Below are positions 7,844-11,094 of a DNA stretch of 11,094 nt, one piece after another. Position 1 is the first letter of the stretch. Every line of letters begins with the position of its first letter. A program made the translations under genes and the position numbers. The stretch comes from an uncultured Cellvibrio sp. (GTDB lineage Bacteria > Pseudomonadota > Gammaproteobacteria > Pseudomonadales > Cellvibrionaceae). The notes under the pieces are model-generated. The model was given only the letters and a program-made list of their open reading frames with translations. It ran no database searches and was not told where the DNA came from. Location of the stretch: assembly GCA_946481095.1 (NCBI GenBank), contig CAMLML010000109.1, positions 1 through 11,094 on the forward strand, in the 5' to 3' direction.

Positions 7844-8236
7844 TTATTTCCTCACATCCGGACCTATAGCATCCCAGGCCTGTTTGATTTCAGCCAACAG
7901 ACGACCGCACTCATCGAGATATTCGGGCTTGTTTTCGTGGTTGGCTTGTACCAAACGACGAATTACATAGTCATACAAACTTTCAAGATTGGCAGCCAAA
8001 TGCCCCCCCTCTGAGTCACTCAAACTGCCCTGCAAACCTCCCACAATTGCCACTGCCTTGCCAATTAACTCCCCCTTTCGAGCTATTTGTTTCTGCAGCA
8101 TTGCACCTTTGGCCTGCGCAATTCGTTCCAAAGCCCCTTCAAATAACATCTGAATCAAACGATGCGGGCTTGCATCTTCAACACTGGATTGAACTTTGAT
8201 ATTGGAATAACGCTGGGCAACAGAATAAGCATTCAT
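7844..8236 (-). CDS. fliS: Flagellin export chaperone FliS
   Basis: A 130-residue cytoplasmic chaperone that binds the C-terminal end of flagellin, prevents premature polymerisation and passes it to the export gate. It shows the family pattern: MNAYSVAQRY at the N-terminus (flagellin-binding Tyr region), SPHRLIQMLFEGALERIAQAK (23-43), GELIGKAVAIVGGLQGSL (about 54-71), LAANLESLYDYVIRRLVQAN and a closing helix with LLAEIKQAWDAI. The start is the ATG at 8236 with AGGTG at 8246-8242, 5 nt upstream. A frame opening 29 codons earlier (8323) is rejected because the predicted promoter and start of transcription lie inside it. The gene has its own sigma-28 promoter and is followed by fliT. It is not next to fliC or fliD here; its upstream neighbour is the divergent lexA. 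Confidence 0.93.
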   Translation of the reverse strand: MNAYSVAQRYSNIKVQSSVEDASPHRLIQMLFEGALERIAQAKGAMLQKQIARKGELIGKAVAIVGGLQGSLSDSEGGHLAANLESLYDYVIRRLVQANHENKPEYLDECGRLLAEIKQAWDAIGPDVRK

Positions 8237-8274
8237 AAAAACACCTGAATTCTTGTAATGGGTTAGTGCTAAAC

Positions 8275-8301
8275 CTAGCGGCAAGATCCGAATTTTCTTT
8301 A
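8275..8301 (-). promoter_or_regulatory. Sigma-28 (FliA) promoter of fliS
   Basis: The minus strand reads TAAAGAAA (8301-8294), exactly 11 nt, then GCCGCTAG (8282-8275). The flagellar sigma-28 consensus is TAAAGTTT-N11-GCCGATAA. The TAAAG and GCCG cores both match fully and the spacing is exact. Transcription would begin near 8268, about 31 nt upstream of the fliS ATG. This would place fliS and fliT in the late class of flagellar genes, expressed after hook completion. Confidence 0.8.
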
Positions 8302-8399
8302 ATGATCTTTTATCACACTCCATAGATTTAAAAACCGGTTACGACTATCGGGTAGTTATCCAACTCCAAAAAGGCATTAAAACATTTAAGCCAGAGGGG

Positions 8400-8427
8400 T
8401 TGCGCCAATCAATATACTGTATATAAT
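8400..8427 (+). promoter_or_regulatory. Sigma-70 promoter of lexA-sulA
   Basis: A perfect -10 TATAAT (8422-8427) is preceded after 16 nt by TTGCGC (8400-8405), a partial -35. The -10 lies inside the first SOS box, so LexA binding occludes the promoter. Transcription would begin near 8434, just before or within the second box. Confidence 0.7.
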
Positions 8428-8432
8428 CACAA
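8417..8432 (+). promoter_or_regulatory. LexA (SOS) box 1
   Basis: CTGTATATAATCACAA fits CTG-N10-CAG except that the last base is A instead of G. It closely resembles box 1 of Escherichia coli lexA (CTGTATATACTCACAG). It overlaps the -10 element. The imperfect right half suggests weaker binding than box 2. Confidence 0.85.
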
Positions 8433-8435
8433 TAA

Positions 8436-8451
8436 CTGTATAAATAAACAG
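8436..8451 (+). promoter_or_regulatory. LexA (SOS) box 2
   Basis: CTGTATAAATAAACAG is a full CTG-N10-CAG match with an AT-rich core. It begins 19 bp after the start of box 1 (21 bp in E. coli lexA) and ends 16 nt before the ATG, covering the predicted transcription start. Two adjacent boxes are the usual arrangement for lexA autoregulation. Confidence 0.92.
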
Positions 8452-8467
8452 ATATCGGAGAACCCAA

Positions 8468-9076
8468 ATGCTCAACCTTACATCACGCCAGGAACAAGTA
8501 TTGAGCCTTATCAAGAAATACGCAGAAGAGACCGGCTACCCACCTACCCGTGCGGAAATTGCCGAAATCCTTGGCTTCAAATCTGCCAACGCCGCAGAAG
8601 AACACATTAAAGCCCTGGCACGCAAAGGAGCGATTGAGATTATCCCGGGAGCCTCACGTGGAATCAGGTTGCCTGAAGAGGCGCAACATCAAGGTATCCC
8701 AATTATTGGCCGTGTCGCTGCTGGCAACCCGATTCTTGCCCAGGAAAATATTGAAGATTATTGCAACATCCCCAACCAATTTTTCAATCCAAGTGCTGAC
8801 TATTTCTTGCGTGTCAAAGGTATGAGTATGAAAGATATTGGCATTCTGGATGGTGACCTGTTGGCAGTGCACAGCACCCAACAGGCACGTAATGGGCAAA
8901 TTGTGGTTGCGCGAATTGATGAAGAAGTGACAGTAAAACGATTCAAAAAAACCAATAACAATTCCATCGTAGAACTCTGGCCGGAAAATCCCGAGTTCGA
9001 TGTCATCACTGTTGATTTGCGCAAACAGGAATTCAACATCGAAGGTTTAAGTGTAGGAGTAATTCGTCGTGACTAA
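8468..9076 (+). CDS. lexA: SOS regulon repressor LexA
   Basis: A 202-residue repressor, the same length as E. coli LexA. The N-terminal winged helix includes the recognition region [26 protein letters not shown] (25-50). The hinge leads to the self-cleavage bond A85-G86 in GRVAAGNP. The catalytic pair is S120 (GMSM) and K157 (VTVKRF), equivalent to S119 and K156 of E. coli. RecA filaments on single-stranded DNA stimulate self-cleavage and release the SOS regulon. The ATG is preceded by GGAG (8457-8460) with 7-nt spacing. The two SOS boxes upstream indicate autoregulation. sulA overlaps its 3' end, so the repressor and the division inhibitor are made from one transcript. Confidence 0.98.
   Translation: MLNLTSRQEQVLSLIKKYAEETGYPPTRAEIAEILGFKSANAAEEHIKALARKGAIEIIPGASRGIRLPEEAQHQGIPIIGRVAAGNPILAQENIEDYCNIPNQFFNPSADYFLRVKGMSMKDIGILDGDLLAVHSTQQARNGQIVVARIDEEVTVKRFKKTNNNSIVELWPENPEFDVITVDLRKQEFNIEGLSVGVIRRD
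9055..9059 (+). promoter_or_regulatory. Ribosome binding site of sulA inside lexA
   Basis: AGGAG within the last codons of lexA, 9 nt before the GTG at 9069. It supports the GTG start and coupled translation of sulA; no other start codon lies nearby in that frame. Confidence 0.65.
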
Positions 9077-9470
9077 TCCTTACAAATTTCAAACCCCATC
9101 AATTCCAACAAAAGCGTTTGGCGTCACTGAGTTAGTACTTACCAGTGATACGCCGGATCAATTACATTTGTTGTTACCTATGCTGGCTTACCTCAGCCAC
9201 AACTCAGGTGATCGATGGATTACCTGGGTATCACCCAAACATTTACACCGCGATTTGTTGGAAGCTTATGGTGTCAACACACAATGCATTCGATTGATTC
9301 ATTGTCAGGATGAAAATCCACTCTGGTTGATTTGGGAAGCTCTGGCTTCCGGAACCAGCAATACGGTAATTGCCAGCCCGGGTCGATTGAGCGAGAAAGA
9401 ATTAATGCAACTGGAGGTAGCTGCGACTAAAGGAGAATGCCAGGGATTGCTACTAAGAGCTCGCCACTAA
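9069..9470 (+). CDS. sulA: SOS-induced cell division inhibitor SulA
   Basis: A 133-residue protein that would bind FtsZ and stop ring assembly after DNA damage. It lines up along most of its length with E. coli Sul[10 protein letters not shown] (19-27), [23 protein letters not shown] (34-56), a central LLEAYGV segment, and the C-terminal [32 protein letters not shown], equivalent to the SVVIGW...[24 protein letters not shown] region. It is shorter than E. coli SulA (169 residues), mainly at the N-terminus. The start is a GTG overlapping the lexA end by 8 nt, as in the lexA-sulA operon of pseudomonads. It has no SOS box of its own and should be induced through the lexA promoter. The C-terminus lacks the extra Lon-sensitive tail length of the enteric protein. 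Its stop codon overlaps the convergent gene. Confidence 0.87.
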   Translation: MTNPYKFQTPSIPTKAFGVTELVLTSDTPDQLHLLLPMLAYLSHNSGDRWITWVSPKHLHRDLLEAYGVNTQCIRLIHCQDENPLWLIWEALASGTSNTVIASPGRLSEKELMQLEVAATKGECQGLLLRARH

Positions 9471-10597
9471 TTGCCGGCAACAGCTTTACCATCACGCAGT
9501 AAATAGTTGCTGTTATCTTCCCATTTTGCAGCATAAGCTGGGTCATTGAACAACTGTGCACATTGGTGCAAAGCGTATGTTTGATATCCCAATTGCGCCA
9601 ACAAATGTGCAGCAGCCCGACTACGACGGCCGGTATCACAATAAAAAATATAATGTGTGGATCTATTTAATAAACGGGATTTAATTGCTAGTAAATTCAA
9701 TGGAATATTCACAGCAAAAGGCAAATGACGCTGGTTGTATTCTTCTTCGGTACGCATATCAATACAGACATACCCCTGTTTTACTTTTTCATTTAATTCC
9801 TGAAGCGTAATACTGGTGACAACCGGTTCTTTCAACAATCGGTAAAAATCCTGCTTATTCAAATACATTAAAACGCCATCGGTACGCATGGTGATTGTGG
9901 CATTTCGAGGTGCGTCATTGACAAGAGCATCCTCACCAAAACAACGCCCTTCACTGATTCGTGCAACTACTTTTACTTCTTTACCATCAAATTGGCTAAC
10001 TTCAGCCTCACCTTCTTTAATAAAATAACAACGATCGCCAATTTCTCCCTGACGGATAATCACTTCATTTCTGTAGACCACTTTAGGAATAAGTCTTGAA
10101 AAAATATCTTCCACATTAATTGGCGGGACTTTAAAAAATAAGTTGGATTTCAGTACAGTCATCATCCAGTCTGCATCTTCATCCAAATCACGTTCACGAG
10201 AAATATTGAGCTGTAAATAATCTGCGATGTTGCTCCAGGTCAACATCTTATCCAGTTTATCGCTGTTAATACGCAATAAACTGGAATCAGTATCTGCAAC
10301 TAATGTATAGGGACACGGGTCGGTATAAATAACCGGTAGCAAGCTGCTGCGCCCTTTAATCTGCTGTCGGGATTGATCCGGCATAATCATGGACAGAGTT
10401 CCATGTAACAAATAAACATGCTCTCCAATAAAAGTCCCTGCAGTAAAAACCACTTGCCCTGCACAAACAAATTCCGTTTGTGCGGACTCAAGCAAAGCCA
10501 GCAAATGGCTTTCACTCATATCTTTTAATGGCACCAAACTTTTTGTTAAAGCCAAATCAAAATCTATAACACGATTTGCTGGGTGCTGAGTTGTCAT
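9467..10597 (-). CDS. Double cyclic-nucleotide-binding-domain protein with C-terminal rhodanese domain
   Basis: A 376-residue cytoplasmic protein with three modules and no DNA-binding domain or membrane segment. Positions count from the ATG at 10597. Residues about 20-130 form a degenerate CNB fold (FTAGTFIGEHVYLLHGTL) without a phosphate-binding cassette. Residues about 150-260 form a well-kept CNB domain: RQGEIGDRCYFIKEGEAEVS, then CFGEDALVNDAPRNATI, with E222 and R231 at the cyclic-phosphate-contacting positions. Residues about 265-355 are a rhodanese domain, VCIDMRTEEEYNQRHLPFAVNIP followed by the active loop CDTGRRS with Cys320, so it should be a competent sulfurtransferase or persulfide carrier. 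The ATG follows GAGGGA by 6 nt. A TTG six codons earlier (10615) would place that ribosome site inside the gene. It lies 14 nt after the desulfhydrase-like gene, so the two are probably one operon. The natural ligand is unknown. Confidence 0.88.
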   Translation of the reverse strand: MTTQHPANRVIDFDLALTKSLVPLKDMSESHLLALLESAQTEFVCAGQVVFTAGTFIGEHVYLLHGTLSMIMPDQSRQQIKGRSSLLPVIYTDPCPYTLVADTDSSLLRINSDKLDKMLTWSNIADYLQLNISRERDLDEDADWMMTVLKSNLFFKVPPINVEDIFSRLIPKVVYRNEVIIRQGEIGDRCYFIKEGEAEVSQFDGKEVKVVARISEGRCFGEDALVNDAPRNATITMRTDGVLMYLNKQDFYRLLKEPVVTSITLQELNEKVKQGYVCIDMRTEEEYNQRHLPFAVNIPLNLLAIKSRLLNRSTHYIFYCDTGRRSRAAAHLLAQLGYQTYALHQCAQLFNDPAYAAKWEDNSNYLLRDGKAVAGN

Positions 10598-10603
10598 ACA
10601 CAA

Positions 10604-10609
10604 TCCCTC
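10604..10609 (-). promoter_or_regulatory. Ribosome binding site deciding the CNB-rhodanese start
   Basis: The minus strand reads GAGGGA, 6 nt before the ATG at 10597. It lies downstream of the in-frame TTG at 10615-10613, so that earlier start is unlikely. Confidence 0.7.
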
Positions 10610-10611
10610 AA

Positions 10612-11094
10612 TCAAAATTCAAAACCACGACGCCCTTGTAAACCACCGGAATGAATAGCAATAATCCTCGAACCCTTTTTCCAAAATCCCTGTTTTGCCA
10701 AACTGACTATCCCCCAAAACAATTTTAGTGTGTAAACAGGATCAAGCAATATTCCTGTCTCTTTTTCAAACTCAAACCAAAATTGTTGTAAATAAACAGG
10801 AAGTTTTTTGGCATATCCCCCGGCATGAAAGCCGGTTATCAGACGCCAGTTTTCTGGCGATTTATCATTTTGTAACGATTGAAAGTAACGTCTTACATTC
10901 AAAGCCATATCCCCCTGGCCTTTCAAAACAGAAAAACCATAAACAGGGATATATGCGGGTACGCCAGCTGCAACACCTGCCAAACTCGTGCCAGTTCCAC
11001 AGGCAAGGCATACGGCAGTAAATTCGTTGTTTAATTGTGTGCAAAGTGCTGACCCGACAAGTTGCATTCCTTTTGCACCATCAATATTGGCTCC
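10612..11094 (-). CDS. D-cysteine desulfhydrase / ACC deaminase family PLP enzyme (C-terminal part)
   Basis: The gene runs off the right edge. The last 160 residues are visible, beginning GANIDGAKGMQLVGSAL, and the frame stays open upstream of the internal ATG at 11067, so that ATG is not the true start. The family signature is clear. ANIDGAKG corresponds to the conserved GG.N..G..G segment. CLACGTGTSLAGVAAG is the glycine-rich loop that binds the PLP phosphate (usually SGGTxAGL). GILLDPVYTLKLFWGI matches the DPVYT.K...G block of DcyD. IIAIHSGGLQGRRG replaces the usual HTGG near the C-terminus. Members cleave D-cysteine to pyruvate, ammonia and sulfide, or open the ring of ACC; sequence alone does not decide between these. 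The PLP lysine lies outside the window. The stop is 14 nt before the rhodanese-containing gene. Confidence 0.85.
   Translation of the reverse strand, partial: GANIDGAKGMQLVGSALCTQLNNEFTAVCLACGTGTSLAGVAAGVPAYIPVYGFSVLKGQGDMALNVRRYFQSLQNDKSPENWRLITGFHAGGYAKKLPVYLQQFWFEFEKETGILLDPVYTLKLFWGIVSLAKQGFWKKGSRIIAIHSGGLQGRRGFEF

Noticed and set aside
8237..8323. A 29-codon extension upstream of FliS
   Set aside because: FliS proteins begin at MNAY-type sequences, and the extension contains the sigma-28 promoter.
9471..9480. TTGCCGGCAA palindrome near the sulA/rhodanese overlap as a terminator or binding site
   Set aside because: It lies inside the rhodanese gene coding end, has no loop or U-tract, and a 10-bp palindrome is not rare by chance.

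Overview
The window looks like chromosomal sequence from a polysaccharide-degrading gammaproteobacterium, most probably Cellvibrio or a close relative. The clues are an ExoP-type GH3 beta-glucosidase next to a glucokinase, a lexA-sulA operon of the pseudomonad/Cellvibrionaceae type, fused rlmKL, and polar-flagellum accessory genes. The DNA is moderately AT-rich. I see no tRNA, rRNA, insertion sequence, prophage or CRISPR array.

Layout from left to right. (1) 27-1147, minus strand: two tandem paralogous small secreted proteins of unknown function, followed by a 411-base non-coding stretch that ends in the GH3 terminator. (2) 1559-5202: a divergent sugar module. A GH3 glucosidase on the minus strand, apparently without a signal peptide, is transcribed away from glucokinase on the plus strand. 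Between them is a perfect 14-bp LacI-type palindrome that overlaps the predicted -35 box of the GH3 gene. Together the two enzymes would turn imported cello-oligosaccharides or glucans into glucose and then glucose-6-phosphate. A bidirectional terminator separates glk from the converging rlmKL. (3) 5268-8236, minus strand: fliS, fliT and rlmKL, closely spaced and possibly co-transcribed. fliS has a very good sigma-28 (FliA) promoter of its own, away from any fliC/fliD. (4) 8417-9470, plus strand: lexA with two SOS boxes over its promoter, then sulA overlapping lexA by 8 nt (DNA damage response and division arrest). (5) 9467-11094, minus strand: a protein with two cyclic-nucleotide-binding-like domains and a rhodanese domain, directly downstream of a PLP enzyme of the D-cysteine desulfhydrase/ACC deaminase family that runs off the right edge. 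The rhodanese gene and sulA overlap tail to tail by 4 nt.

Several start codons were moved inward from the longest open frame. The GH3 start is a GTG at 4018, the second secreted protein starts at 1147, fliS at 8236, and the CNB-rhodanese protein at 10597. Each choice is supported by a Shine-Dalgarno sequence, and for GH3 and fliS also by a promoter lying inside the rejected extension. Most of the window is ordinary housekeeping or catabolic content. The parts least explained by known biology are the paired secreted proteins and the CNB-CNB-rhodanese/desulfhydrase pair.
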